A stretch of 64,000 bases of DNA from Glomus cerebriforme (Eukaryota; Glomeromycota; Glomeromycetes; Glomerales; Glomeraceae), in NCBI GenBank assembly GCA_003550305.1, contig QKYT01000187.1:98658-162657 (forward strand), read 5' to 3'. The position numbers and the translations under genes are program-made. Numbering within the stretch: position 1 is the stretch's first letter; the number at the start of each line of letters is the position of its first letter. Positions 41,597 through 54,546 of the stretch are shown here, in pieces. The notes under the pieces are model-generated. The model had not been told where the DNA came from. It was given only the letters and a program-made list of their open reading frames with translations, and ran no database searches.

Positions 41597-43298
41597 CTAT
41601 AAATCTGTCTTTTGAACATTATGCGCCTCCGAAGCTTTTTCGCTGTCAAGCTCTTGGCCCGGAACCACTTCACCTTGTGTTGTATCAATAATTCCTGGTT
41701 CAATCGAAAGAATATCTGCTTCTCCACAAATTTGCAAAACTTTTTCAGCTTCTTCAACAGTCATCTCACCTAAAACCTTATTGATTTTTATTATATCTTT
41801 GGTTTTTAAAGCTTCCTGAAATTCTACGGGTAAAGTTTTAAAAAGCTGATAACTCTTTTTCTCTACTTCATCTGTAGAATTTTCATCCGGAATACGAACA
41901 TTAAGCGACATATTAGGATCTGTCACTTCAATTTGAATCTGTTCTACTTGTTTATTAGGTTGAGGTTTTTGTGTTTTCTCTGCCGCCATAATTTGACAAC
42001 GCTCACGAATACGGTCATATGTATCATTTACATCCTTCATGAAAACCTCACGTGCTTGAGGATTAGGTGAAGTAATTCTAACGAAAAAAAATTTAATTAA
42101 ATTAATCATCATAAATGAAGAATAAAAAACAATTTTTATAAAAAAAAAAAATACCTTTTGAAGAAAAGTGTAACACCATCCTTTCCAAGCTTTTGGCAGT
42201 ATTGTAATAGCCATGCTTGATGCACAGCCTGTTTCGCATGCTTTGCCTTTCCTTTCAACTGAGATTGGAATGCTTCTGCTAAAATTTGGTCTACTATTTC
42301 TTGAGAAACAACTTCAGGATGTTTTGTGATAAAATTGAAACTCTTGTCATAATCTTTGAGCTCTGCAAATTCTTCCGCAAGTTCTGATGTCAAACTTTCC
42401 TCGTCGTCATCATCATCATCATCATCATCTAAATTAGGTTCGGTTTTCTATTAAAAATTTTTTTAAATATTATTATTAAATATCCACATACGAAACATTT
42501 TATGCGTAATATACGTAATGTAAAATGTTACCTTGGCATCAAGTGATTTCATTTGAGCTCCAGGGTTTAGCACTTCAACCACTTGTTCTTTTTTCTTCCC
42601 TGTTTTTTTCGATTTAGGTTTTGGTGGTTCTGGTTTAGAGATTTTACTAACAGACTATTAAATACATAAAAATTTAATTAGTATGAAGTCGAAAGTAGAA
42701 CAAATCGATTGATTAAACTACTTACCGACTTATCAAACCCAGTGTGCATATCATCCATAGTGATTTTCTTTTTGGCTTCTCTCTCTTCTTTATCCAATTC
42801 TTGTTTAGCCTCCTTTTGTCTTTGACTTAATTTATTACGATTTTCGGTTAATTTCTTTATTAACTCCTCACCAACTTTTTCTGGACTTTCATGTTTAACT
42901 TCTTCTTGAATTCTTTCAAATAAAACACTCATCATTTGATCAAAAGTTGGATATGCAAGTTGTTCGTCTTGTGAAGCATTTTCTGAAGATTCTTTTTCTT
43001 TTGTTTCACTTGCTATTTTTTTATTTGCCTCTCGTAAATTTTCAATTGTCTGTAAAAAAGTTTCAACCCCACCTTCTTTTAGTTGTCGTATCATATCATC
43101 AATACGACCAAGTAATACTTCATTATTTGACGTTTCAAGTCTAAGAGCTTCGATTCTTCGACGTCTCTCCTCGCGTTTTTGATGTATATCCGCTTGTTTC
43201 CATCGAATAAAGGACGCTTTATCCACATTTGGGTGGCATTCGAAGTCGTCGTCGTCGCTAAGTTCAAGTTTATCCCACTTGCTATAGTCAATAGGCAT
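41597..43298 (-). CDS. CDC37: Cdc37, Hsp90 kinase co-chaperone
   Basis: Minus-strand gene with introns near 42080-42150, 42450-42530 and 42655-42725, from ATG 43298-43296 to a stop at 41599-41597. It starts [20 protein letters not shown]: Ser14 is in the conserved CK2 site, phosphorylation of which is required for kinase-client binding. A long charged coiled coil follows ([18 protein letters not shown]), then the client domain, an Asp run encoded by an ATC repeat (complement) near 42403-42428, the Hsp90-binding helical domain ([28 protein letters not shown]), and a C-terminal domain ([19 protein letters not shown]). The protein is full length. Confidence 0.95.
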
Positions 43299-44589
43299 TT
43301 TTACTTATGAATGAATTTTTTATTTAACAGAAATAATATTACACTTTTCAAATATCGTATGAATATTGTTAATATTCTTGAAAATTTAAATAATTTTTAT
43401 GAACGGAGTTTTTGAAAGAAATGATCTTGGGAATTTCTATTCCGAAGATATTTTTTGTGCTCAATGAGCAACCAATAACAATTGTTATTTTGTCAACTGG
43501 TTCGCACTGGAAACATCCAGAAAATATTGATCATGATCCCTGATTGGATAATTAAACCCTGATGGGAAAATAACGGAGTTTCATTTCCAAAAGTCGTAAC
43601 AAAAGTAAGTTACGTAACATTTCTAATTATTAAATTATTTGATAGAATCCATACAGAAAAATTGGAATGATAAAATCCAAGAATAAAATTTAAATGATTT
43701 TTGAGCTACTTTTACTGCGCGACGTACAACTAAGATCATCCGACCTGCTGTGTATATATAATAAATAAGTAGAAAACGCGACTTGCGATAAAAAAAAAAT
43801 ATCTTTTTCAGTCTCTCAAGATAGAGCAAAAATTCTGTTAACCTTCAGGCCATTTCATATGAATTTTTAGATAATAATATGTTGCATCTCATTAAAAATC
43901 TTGTCTTAAAAGAAGATTATAATGAGCATCAGTTTTTTAAAGATGCTAATTTTATAAGATTTGTAACTATTTACACAATTCTAACAATGTAAAAAAAGGT
44001 TATAAATCTTTTAATCCCAAAAAAAATCAAAATAAAAGGTGCTGATTCTTTTAAAACCAGTTAAATGTAATAAAAAATATATTGTTTGGATCATTCAAAT
44101 CAAGAATTATAATCTGTCTATAATATCTAAGTCAGAATTATATTTTTTCAAAACTGACTTAATAAATTTAAAATTCTTCATCTTGTTATATATTGGTAGT
44201 TAAACTGATATTGAATATTTCACATTACTATATTTTAAGCTTATATATGGGGTTGGACAAATAACAGATAATGAATGACAAATAGGATTTCACCTACAAA
44301 TATTTTACTATGATCACTAGATGTTTCCTATATATAAAGATATTTTTAAATACTATTAGCAAATTACTAAATAATATTTAATACATAAGTATTATGTTGA
44401 TTTATTGTAAAGTTTTTTAAACAATTTTAATATTGCATAATTCATAAGAGTAATATTATTTCTTAGAATCAGCATTCTGTAATTGAAATAGAGTAGTAAT
44501 ATTATCAAATTTTCACTAAGCATTTTCTCAGTAATTTTACTAATAATTTTTTTCAAGTGGAAATAATTGTTCTGTGATGGGGATTTTGA
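43299..44589. other. Cdc37 upstream region and edge of the AT-rich island
   Basis: The first ~350 bp hold the Cdc37 promoter by position, with partial GAA/TTC blocks but no regular heat-shock element. Beyond about 43900 the composition becomes more AT-rich and no gene was recognised. Confidence 0.45.
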
Positions 44590-45640
44590 ATTTTGCTTTT
44601 CCTTCTTGGAAATAGGAACTGTTAATGCTAAAGGAAGTATTTCTATATTTTTATCTTATAAGACTTACAAATTTTTAATTTTTTCTTTTACAAGAAAGTA
44701 ATAGTGCTATATTCTTTCTTTATTTTTTTTTGCCTGAGATATATTAACATTAATTTCAGCTTTAGATTTTGATTTAGATAAAGATCTTTCAGAACTAGAA
44801 ATGCTATTCTTAGATTCAGATAAAGTGTTACTACTAAATCTAACTATTCATTTACTCTAGCTATATGAACTCAATTATTTTTAGATTTTTTCTTCTTAAA
44901 CTTATTTTTTGATTTCTTTTGCTTTGTTTTTGAAGACTTGCAAATAAATTTATGGTCAGTTTTACATTGAGATGATTTTTTGATTGCATAAATTTGAGAA
45001 TTTAAAAAAAAATCTTTTTTAGAGATTTTAGCAAGATATGTATCAATAATCTCTAATCTTCTTTCCAATTTTTTATTAATATAATTATTAAGAGCTAAAG
45101 GGATTTTTAAGTTAAGTAAATTTTGAGATAGTCAAATATTCTGCAAGTATATATAAATAGTCTAAGGCTCTATTATCTGAAGAATTCTAAATATTTCAAA
45201 GATATATCTGATTTGATTAAATTATTTGTGCTTGCAGAGATGCAATTTCTGATTTTAGCTTTTTAATTTTAGCTAATGAGATATCTTCAGTAGAAGCTTT
45301 GTATAAAACTATTGTGAGATTGTTCCAAGAATTTGCTAAATATTATATTTCTCAATTTTCTCTAATTTTTTAATTAAACTAGAAAGAGAAGTTTCTAAGC
45401 CAATTCATCTTATTTCTATTTGATTATTAAATTTAAGACCTTAAAAAAATTGTTGTTTAATTATTTATCTTAATTTACATCAAAAAGTAAAGAGTATACT
45501 AATTTAACCATTCTTTTTAAGTTGACATAGAATTGCCCTACAGGATCATTATCTTGATTCTTGAATAAGCAACTGAAATTTAACTTTAGATTTTTTAGCA
45601 ATAATTACAGAAAAGTTATGTAAAAAGATATATATTTTTA
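44590..45640 (-). pseudogene. Decayed retrotransposon gag-like gene
   Basis: On the minus strand, fragments separated by stops and frameshifts read like a retrotransposon gag/capsid: QDNDPVGQFYVNLKRMVKLV near 45500-45580, then a coiled region, RRLEIIDTYLAKISKKDF, and a Lys/Ser-rich tail with Cys-His spacing (SSQCKTDHKFICKSS) near 44940-44990. Many stops look like TAA or TAG in place of CAA, CAG or TGG. Assignment to a Ty3-like gag is tentative. No LTRs were found. Confidence 0.45.
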
Positions 45641-45760
45641 TTTAATAAATATTTTAAAGTATATATACCACCAAAATCCCAAATTATTTGGGAATATGTT
45701 TACTAAAATATACAAATTTACTTTGTATTGCCAATTGATTTTTTTTTGTATATTTCAAAT

Positions 45761-45900
45761 TATTTGGATTGTCATAATTAATTTGGATTGCCAAAATTAA
45801 TTTGAAATGTATAAATTAATTATAATATATATAAAATAATTATAATATATATAAAATAATTATGATATGTACAAAATAATTTAGGATATATAAATTAATT
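45761..45900. repeat. AT-rich tandem repeat of about 20 bp
   Basis: Roughly seven diverged copies of a 19-20-bp unit. Two neighbouring units (45821-45840 and 45841-45860) are identical (TATAATATATATAAAATAAT). Flanking units carry a few substitutions. Confidence 0.7.
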
Positions 45901-47029
45901 ATAATGTCCTGAATTTTGATATGCAAATTAGTACAAAAGTCACAAATTAAATTTTTAAATATATATTTAATTCTATCAAGAGACTCATTTAAATTCTTTT
46001 TGAACTTTATTTTTTTTATAAACAAACTTTATTTTTTAAAAGTTAGGTGAGATAAAATTAAAAACTTAGTTCTTATATCCATCAAGTTACTGAAATTTTT
46101 AAATTTTAATTTTTTTTTATAATAACCAATAAAAATATACCAATTTTTAATATAACAAATATCTATTGTATTCAAATTAATAAACTATTATAAAATTTAA
46201 AATTTTAATTTATTATATATCATTTAATTATTTTTATTAAATATATACTAACTACTATAAACAAAATAAAATAATTATATCTTCCTATACTTTTTCTTAT
46301 TTTTATCACATTGTTTTCATTTCAGATGTCATTTAATTTCTAATACAATTATACATGTAAAATGCATATTTGTTTTATAAATTCATATTTTTTAAATTTA
46401 AAGAAATTACTAAAAAATTTTTTATTAATTTTATTTTTAATATTTATTTAATAATTTTGCTGCCAGTAATTATTACTAGTATTTATGTTTATTATGTAAT
46501 TATTGTCACATATACTACTGTATTTGATATATGATTATCTGATTGATTTCATCATTATTTTAGTTTATCATGATCACGTGATTTTTTCATTATTTTACAC
46601 TCGTGATTGATTTTTTCCCACATAGTTTTCTTGCTGTCTGAGATTTTTCTATCCTTTTTTTTACATCCTTCATCCTTAATCAATGAAGATTATTTTTGAC
46701 TAATGATTGTTATCAGTTTCTATTGGCTTGATAGAATATTTAAAAGTAAAGAGGATATTACTGCAGTTCTAACATATTTAATAAGTCTATTTGTTTTATT
46801 GTTATTATTTTTTCTGATTTCTTTTACACTAACTATTTATCTCTTCCATACTAACTATTTACCTTTTTTATCTATATCAATAAGAATATTAACATTAGCT
46901 TATATAGAAAACTTAGGTAAAGAAATATCAAATGCATTTGATATTTGATTAATTTTTACCTTCATTCTATTTATAGAGTCTAAATATCAAGGCCAGTTAT
47001 TATTCCAAACTACAAATATAATAGTTATA
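45901..47029. other. AT-rich DNA without a supported gene
   Basis: An 81-codon open stretch at 46703-46948 is hydrophobic and low-complexity with no family resemblance, and I do not call it a gene. TCACGTGA lies at 46574-46581. Confidence 0.4.
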
Positions 47030-48860
47030 AATGTTGAAAATAAAAATATGCCACTTGAATTTAAAACTTCTATAAATGAAGGTTATATTAATGGCATGAA
47101 TGTAAACAATGCAATATTACTAAAAGATAATGATACCTTTAAGAACTGGAATGAAGTTAATTTGATTGTCAATTAGCATGCAAAACAAAATAGGTTTATT
47201 GTTGTTAAATTCTTGATGACATTAATAAAACAATTGTTTGCTAATACATTTATATTTGTTGAAAATCTGGAATCAACAAACTGAAAAAGTAGAGGACATT
47301 TCTATACATCGTGATGCTTCTACAATAAAAATGAATTGTTCATGACAAGCATTATTTTACTTTAGAAAATGCGCAATTACTATTTATTTTACTAACATTT
47401 TTCACAAAAAATTATGAATAAAATTCAACATTATACTACCAATAGATATTTAAGCACTGGATAACAGTATGACCTTTTTCTTAAAGAATTTTCTCAATGT
47501 CACATAAAGAAAAAGAACCTATATAATATAATTCAAAAATTCTAAGAAGTCCAAATTCATAATAAGTCTGATGCAAAAGTAATATTCTCATACCTTATGG
47601 AGTAACATAATAAAGTTCCTAATTTTATTATTATAGTACGATTGAAAGGACCATCCAATGAACTTATGAGGATCTTTTGGATGACAAATCAGCAATGTAA
47701 CGAGCTTTAGCCCAAATATCATGATATTATCATACATGATAATACAGTTAAGACAAACTGATATGAAATAGCCCTTAGCTTATTTGTTGATATTGACAGC
47801 AACTTTAAAACAAGTGTTTTCACTCAAGCATTAACAAAATATGAAATATTAGCTGATTATAAATGGATTCTGCAATGCACATTAGAAGCCATTAATAACC
47901 TCTCACCTGTTGTGCTATTTACAGATAGTGATTCAGTAATGATAGCCACTGTACAGATAGCATATTCACAAACTCAACACTTACTATATATTTACTATAT
48001 TGCAGAAAATATAAAGAAGAAAGCTAAGTCTAAATTGTGTAGAGAGATGGCCAATAATTTCATTGAAGATTTTTATCATATATGCAATAGTTATACTCAG
48101 TGCCAATTCAAAGTAAGATATAAAGAGATGCTTATAAAATATGAGCTATATAGAGCTTACCTTGAAAATAAACTATCTAAGTCATGAGTCATAGGCAAGG
48201 TATTTCATCAGAAAATTATTCACAGCAGGGGTTGAGTCAACTCAATAGGTTAAATCAATTAATAGTATTCTTAAAAAACATCTTGACTGAGGTACACTTT
48301 TAAGGGAGTTAGTAAGGAAAGTTGAGTGCAAATTAGACAAAAAAGCATATTATAAACGTCTTAATGATTATTATGCTTAAATCTGGCAGTTGGTCTTCCA
48401 TCAACATATAAAACTATCTTCAAAGATATTGATTTTATTTTAAAGGAGTGTTTAATATCTATATCACTGTCACTTTAGAGGATACAATTGAAACAGATTT
48501 ATTATATCAGGAGAAATTAGTTACAATAGATTAAATGAGTGGTTACAAAAAATTTAACCTTTTTAATATAATGTTTAGTAGTATGTTAATTCAATTGATA
48601 TATGTATTAAAAAGATTAATGAATCTGATAATCCAAAGGATATTATTAAACATATGTATAACATGTCACAAATCAGGCTGCAAGAACTTCTATCAAGTAT
48701 AGATAATAATGAAATTCAGGAAATATAGGAAGTCAACTATATTACAATAACATTTTTAACAACTAAGTAACAATTCTTGCAGATTCAACATTACTTTATA
48801 CATGTATGTATATTATTAATTAAGGGATGCCATGCTAACATCAGTATCAGATTCTACTTT
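47030..48860 (+). pseudogene. Decayed MULE/FAR1-type (Mutator-like) transposase
   Basis: Plus-strand fragments follow the order of a FAR1/MULE transposase. A FAR1-like start (NWNEVNLIVN, then KQNRFIVVKF) lies at about 47150-47210. The transposase core follows: IIHDNTVKTN near 47735, ALSLFVDIDSNFKTSVF, ADYKWILQCTLEAINNLSPV, VLFTDSDSVMIATVQIAY, and a 92-codon open stretch ending at 48187. A SWIM-like zinc region (CILLIKGCHAN) lies near 48810-48840. Stops and frameshifts break it throughout. MULE transposases are DDE enzymes, and this copy cannot encode an active one. No terminal inverted repeats were located. Confidence 0.7.
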
Positions 48861-49952
48861 AATCTAATAAAGCCATATTCCATATGAGTTTCATTCATAT
48901 ATATTAGTTTAAGTTTATGCTATTTGAAATATCAAATTACATTATAATTGCTTAGGAAAATCAAACGTATTTAAACAAATCATTACACTACATTGATAAT
49001 TGATTAACTTCAGACTGCCAATGTTTATATACTGACTATTAAGAAAAAGACTGATAAAAGAATTGAATTTAGCAGTATGTTTTCTGTGGCAAAAACTAAT
49101 GTTCAAATTGTTGTAACAGAAGGAGTAACGGGAGAACTAACTGGACTTCTTATCCAATTTATAATGAAATATCAATATAATACTGAGCTGTCAAATGTCA
49201 ATAAAATTCAAGAGGTCTTTACAAAAGATGATTATCAATGATGATCATTAAAACTGTTAGTTATATTGGATAATAATAATATTTCAGAGATATTAAATCC
49301 TAAATATCATAAGCCAAAAGGTCATTTCCCAAAACATTATAAGATGCTAACAGAAATAACTAATAATCAAAATATAATTTTATCTTCTAAGATGTGTAGT
49401 TATTATTAAGAAAAAGGTTATAATATCAGAAGCTATGTGAAAAATAAAGCTTCTATTCAGTAATATGGATTCTTTGATATGATAGCTAGATAAAAATATA
49501 TTGAACTTCTTCTTTATTTGATTCTAATTCAGGCATAAAACACATCAAACTCTTTAATTTGATTCTAATTTGGGACATATATATTATACAGCGATATTTA
49601 ATTGGTTTAATATTAACTGTTAGTAATTTGGAATAATACATCTGTACATATATGCTACTATGTACATAATATGACGTTTGATTGGTTAATATTAGCAAAT
49701 TTAAAATAATCAGTAGAGGCATAGAATAAAGTGTTCGCTATTAGGATTTTTGAATGTTTTAGTAGTTAAATATGTCAATATAAGATATATAAGATTATAA
49801 ATATAATAAATGATTTGCGGTAAATTCATTTACTATTTATAATCATTTGATTATAATATCACATAACACTGGTGATGATCACTGGTAATAATAAATAGCA
49901 AACTCCTATTTAGTAAATTTATTTTATTTTAATTATACAATATTTATTAAAA
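48861..49952. other. AT-rich DNA, possibly the 3' part of the MULE relic
   Basis: No gene recognised. Short coding-like fragments around 49020-49270 suggest further decayed transposon sequence. Two similar TTTGATTCTAATT strings lie near 49517 and 49558. Confidence 0.35.
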
Positions 49953-51214
49953 TTGTGGTACGTTACTTTTGCAAGTTTCATACTATTATAAAAATTAATA
50001 TTTTTTTTTAAAAAATAAAGAAAAATTATTACTAAAAAATTAATAAAAATATTATTTACCATCAGATATATCCTCCTTTAGTATTAATAATATCTTAAAT
50101 TCTTTCTAGCATTATCTTTATTAATTTAGTATATTTCTTTAATAATATTTTATTCCAAATTTTAGAAATATACTTTTACAATGTATTCTTTTTTCTAATT
50201 TTAACATTTAATGCCTAAGTCAACAGTCAATATTATTTTAAAGATGTTCAATAGAATTGAGATCAGATGATTATGGTGATTATAGTAAAACTTTAACATA
50301 CGTATCATTATTCTTAAACTATTACTTAGTGAATATAATGATATATTTGGAATTATTATCTTGTTAAAAAATAATATTTTCAACACTTAATTTATAGTAT
50401 CTAAGCATCTTCATAAGATCTTCTTCTAATATTTTGTGATATAATTTTATATCTAATCCTCCTTTAATTTTGCACAAGAAACCTATATCATGAGAGATAA
50501 AACATTCTTACATGAAAATACTTTTATCACTAAACTTGATTATGGATTTAATATGAGTATCTTTAAGTAGTTTACCTTTTTTTCTAGCAGTATTAACATC
50601 TGTCTGAACTAAATATTTAAAATTTAGACTCGTCAGATTACACAATCTTATTTCAGTCACTTATCATCCAATCTTTATACCTTTTAGCAAATTTAAGGCA
50701 TTTTTTATAGTATTTTTAAACAAAGTGACTTTTTGTGTTTTACTCTAGATATTAAACTATTTCTTCTTAATGCTCTATGTATAGTTTTAGGGTAGACCTC
50801 AATTTTATTGTTAGTTTATAAAGAATTCTTTAATTAAACAGCTGTTAAATATTTGCTTATCATCAAATATCTTATAATAGTACATTTATTACATTCATTT
50901 AGCTTTCGTGATTAGTTTGAATATTGCTTATTTTTAATTTTACCAGTTTCCTCATATTTTTTTTAAGCCTTGGAATAGTTGTATGATTTTCACACCCAAT
51001 TTGAGGTAAAATCTCTTTTAAGTATTATAATCATTTATGCTCTTTATTCTATAATAAGTTTCAGTTTTAATTTATAGAAAAAAAAATAAATTTTTTAAAG
51101 AATGTAAATGTAAAAATATTTTTATTATTATATTTATTATTAATTATAATAAAAATTTTTTTTTTTACTAATTGGATATTTTTTTTCAAAAAACTGCAAA
51201 AGTAATACATCATA
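49953..51214 (-). mobile_element. Decayed Tc1/mariner-type transposon with terminal inverted repeats
   Basis: The minus strand encodes a broken Tc1-like transposase. Fragments include KRYKDWMISD, SDESKF, GFLCKIKGGLDIKLYHKILE, MKMLRYYKLSVENIIF and SSDLNSIEHL (the conserved xSPDLNPIEHLW block). Imperfect 20-bp inverted repeats bound it: TTGTGGTACGTTACTTTTGC at 49953 onward and the complement of 51195-51214. The span (about 1.26 kb) is typical for the superfamily. Coding capacity is lost through many stops, mainly TAA/TAG where CAA or TGG is expected. Confidence 0.75.
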
Positions 51215-51639
51215 GTTTAAAAAAAAAAAAGTAATGTAATAACAATTTTTTATTACACAAGTAAGGGGTATTTTTATACTTTTTTTGAAGATCTACATTT
51301 ATATTATTTATTTTAAAAATATTAAATTAAACAGATTTGTTTTAATTAGCAAATTATATGATTTACCGTTTCAAAAATTTTGGTATGTTACCTCTGTATA
51401 TATTATATATTAAGTAGGTTATTCTGTAATACCAAAATTTATTCTTGTAAATTTAAAATATTCTGGTTTCTGTGTCTAATCACTAACTGAAAAACAAATT
51501 TTTCACATAGTAATTTATCAATACAGGTTTATTTTCTTACTATAATAACTAATATTCTATTTATCTAATTTTGAATATTAGTTTATAACCATTAGGCATT
51601 TTGCTAAAAATAGTTAATATCTTACTAATACTAGGTAAC
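51215..51639. other. AT-rich DNA, nothing recognised
   Basis: Low-complexity A/T-rich sequence with no open frame or repeat of note, except a GGTATGTTAC string near 51382 resembling the Tc1 relic terminus. Confidence 0.35.
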
Positions 51640-51850
51640 AGGAACCGTTGGATTATCTGAAGCATTAAATTAAGATGTATCACAAAATTCAAAAAAAGGG
51701 GTAAATTTAAAAGAATTCAAAATGTAACACAAATTTATTGCAAAACACGTGAAATCACAACAATGCATATTATTGGTCGATCACACATGTGCAGTGGACA
51801 GATGAACATTGCATCACAATGAGTCTAATCGAAGATACGCTTTGGATAAA
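51640..51850. other. Block of more balanced composition in the AT-rich island
   Basis: This ~210-bp stretch is visibly less AT-rich than its surroundings. It contains CACGTG (51746-51751), GGTCGATCACACATGTGC and several CpGs. It has no open frame. A terminal or promoter part of a mobile element is likely but unproven. Confidence 0.35.
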
Positions 51851-51889
51851 TAATAACTATTTAGCAAATTTTTTTTGCAATAATTCTTA

Positions 51890-52850
51890 AACATACCTAT
51901 CTTTATCCTAATATGAAAACATTTATCAACAGAATTCTTGTCTTTCATTATTATAGGTCAGTATAGCCAAATTATATTCTTCTTAAGCATTATCTTTTTT
52001 TCTTATAGTTCTTTTAGTTTGAATTCAGGGTTTATCTAATAAATATTAAAAATGCAGATTCTTATTTCTAATATTTACCAACTATCATCTAAGATCTCAT
52101 ACTTGTCTATTTTTATCATTTAATAAATTTTGGTATTGATTATACTCAGCTATAATATTTTGCAAAGTAACTCAAATAGTATTTAATAAGCCTTTAATAC
52201 CATCTATAATATTAGCAGAATTTTGTATAGGCATACCAACCCTTCTAATGTAATTTTTAATTTGATTTAACCTTCTATTAATATTTGTGATAAAATTAAA
52301 TATTACTATATCTAAAGTATTTATTAAGATTTTTTTATTTATAAAAATCTAGATTCTTATTTTAAACTGATCAACCTTATTTTCCAATCTTAAAATATGA
52401 ATATTTTAGCATTATCTTTATATCTTAAATTCTGCTATAAAATTTTAAGCTATTTTTACAAATTAAATATTTCTAATTTAAGTTTTTCTATTTCTTTTTT
52501 ATGAGTTATGATAATATTATTCTATAATAAAATAGTTTGATAATATTACTCAAGCTCTTTTATAAGAAAGTAAATTTTTTTCTCCTTATTTTTATTAATA
52601 AAAATCTCATTTTAAAACTTACTATGAAGCTTTTGATTTATATCTAAAAGCTGTGGATTAAGCATATTATTTTATCTTAATTTATAGTACCATCATAATA
52701 ATTTCCTCCTATTTTTTACTAATCATTCAGAAAAATCAGAATTCCAATCATATGATTTGAATAAATCAAGTTTATTGAAATTTTTTAACATTTTTCTGAG
52801 ACTATATAATTCTAGAAATTCTTGGCATTTTTCTTTCGATTCTGAAATAA
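51890..52850 (-). pseudogene. Decayed coiled-coil gene
   Basis: Minus-strand fragments include NPQLLDINQKLHSKF, ITHKKEIEKLKLEIFNL and INRRLNQIKNYIRRVGMPIQ followed by NIIDGIKGLLNTI and VTLQNIIAEYNQYQ. They are heptad-rich and interrupted by many stops. I do not recognise a family with confidence. It may be a structural (gag-like) gene of a mobile element. Confidence 0.4.
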
Positions 52851-53389
52851 ACATTTTTTTTCGAAATTATGAAAAAAAGAAAACAGAATGAACTAATTGC
52901 AAATTGTAATTAATTTTAATAAGATTCATAATATTAATAAAATCTTATTTTATAAAAAATATATTATTATATATCCTTCCTTAAGAAATACATATAAAAA
53001 AAAAGGTATTGATTTTGTTTAAAAGATATAAAAAAATGGCTAAAAAAATAGGAATCATACTAAATTTATAAATACTTTTCTAAATATATCTTTAGATTTA
53101 ACTATGGATAGATAACATGATTAAATTATATTTATCAATGTAATATATTATTTCTTATTTATAATCATTACAGAAGTAAAATCTATAAAGCAGTACTTAA
53201 TATAATAGATTGCACTTTCTGATATAAGACTTTTATTCTACTCATATTGAAAAATAGTTCAGAAGTTACTATAGCATTCAGAAAAATTTATAATAATTCT
53301 AACAATTTTCTTATCTATCCTAGATTACTTTAAACAAATATTGAATGAGAATGAATGAGTAAGATTTTCCAACTAATGCAAGAGTACAA

Positions 53390-53860
53390 AATCACAATTT
53401 AAGTAATAAAATCCTATATATAATCATAAAGGTCTTGTAATCAATAGTAAAATACTTCAATAAGACAGAAAAAAATATACTTTATAAGATTCAGTATGCT
53501 GTTGAATTAATATTCTCTAATTTTAGATTAATAAAAGTATGGATTAAACACTTGCCTAAAGTTATCAAATACCTAAATAATTATTCTATACATCTTATTT
53601 ATATATTAGGATCAAAAAAATAGGAATTAGCATCTATAGAAGTTATCATATTAATTATTAAAATAAATAAAATTTAGATCATCTATAAAATGTAAATGTC
53701 TAGTTAGAAAAAATGAAATAATATTAAAAGAAGGTAATTCTATTTACTATTTTCTTATTAATGCAGAATAGAAGGTTGAAATAAAAGCTATACTAATCTA
53801 TACTAAAGTTCAAGTATTTACAAAATTCAAAAAATTGTGATATTTAAAAATAAATCTATA
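53390..53860 (+). pseudogene. Possible integrase-like relic
   Basis: Plus-strand fragments GLVINSKILQ-x-DRKKYTL-x-DS near 53430-53490, KVIKYLNNYS near 53555 and YFLINAE near 53745 recall retroelement integrase regions with Trp codons turned into stops. The call is tentative; it could be another transposon protein. Confidence 0.3.
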
Positions 53861-54361
53861 CTTTATTATTTTGATGATAATAAATTTGCTTCAATATGTA
53901 AATTTGTATGAAAAAAACTTATATTAACAGTTAATTCAGACATCCATTTTAAAGCATATTATTTGTGCATTTCATTTATGCTTTTAATAACAAAATAGTA
54001 CAGATTTATGCAAAAAATTGTGGTAGTTAATGCTTTAAAAAATTGAGTAAATAAATAATCATAATATATATTTTTAATTTTATAAGAATAGTACATATTA
54101 GTGGAAGTATCCATTAAAATATATTATAAAAAAATTTAAATAGTATCCTTTATATTATTATATTACTAAAAAAACTGTCTGATATATTTTTAAAGATTTG
54201 CTAAATAGAATATATTATTCCTTACTTTATTAGTAAATGGTATTAAAATATTTTACCTATATAGTCATCCTCCTTTATAAATATCTTTTGTATAAGCATA
54301 TCCTCTTTTCAAGCACACTTTATTCAGTTCCAAACTTTTTATATAATAAATACCCTCTTTA

Positions 54362-54546
54362 TACCGTAAAATCATGAAAATAAGCACTACTTGAAAATAA
54401 GCACCTCACCCTATTTTGCACAATCTCATGTAGCAATAAAATATAAGAATATATATAAAAAAATATTGCAAAAATAAGCACCTTCCCAAACTTTTCATCC
54501 AGATCCCTTGCAAAAAAGAGGTGCTTATTTTCATGATTTTACGGTA
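54362..54546. mobile_element. 185-bp MITE with perfect terminal inverted repeats and TA flanks
   Basis: Positions 54362-54387 and 54521-54546 are perfect reverse complements over 26 bp. If the outer TA on each side is the target-site duplication, the TIR is 24 bp and starts CCGTAAAATCAT, which fits a Tc1/mariner-type non-autonomous element. Inside, the string AAAATAAGCAC recurs three times in direct order. It has no coding capacity. The perfect TIRs contrast with the decayed surroundings, so insertion is probably recent. Confidence 0.82.

Noticed and set aside
43299..43560. Heat-shock element upstream of Cdc37
   Set aside because: GAA and TTC triplets are present, but the required 2-base alternating spacing is not maintained.
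46703..46948. Hydrophobic 81-codon open stretch
   Set aside because: Low-complexity Leu/Ile/Phe composition of the kind AT-rich DNA gives by chance. It lies in transposon debris.
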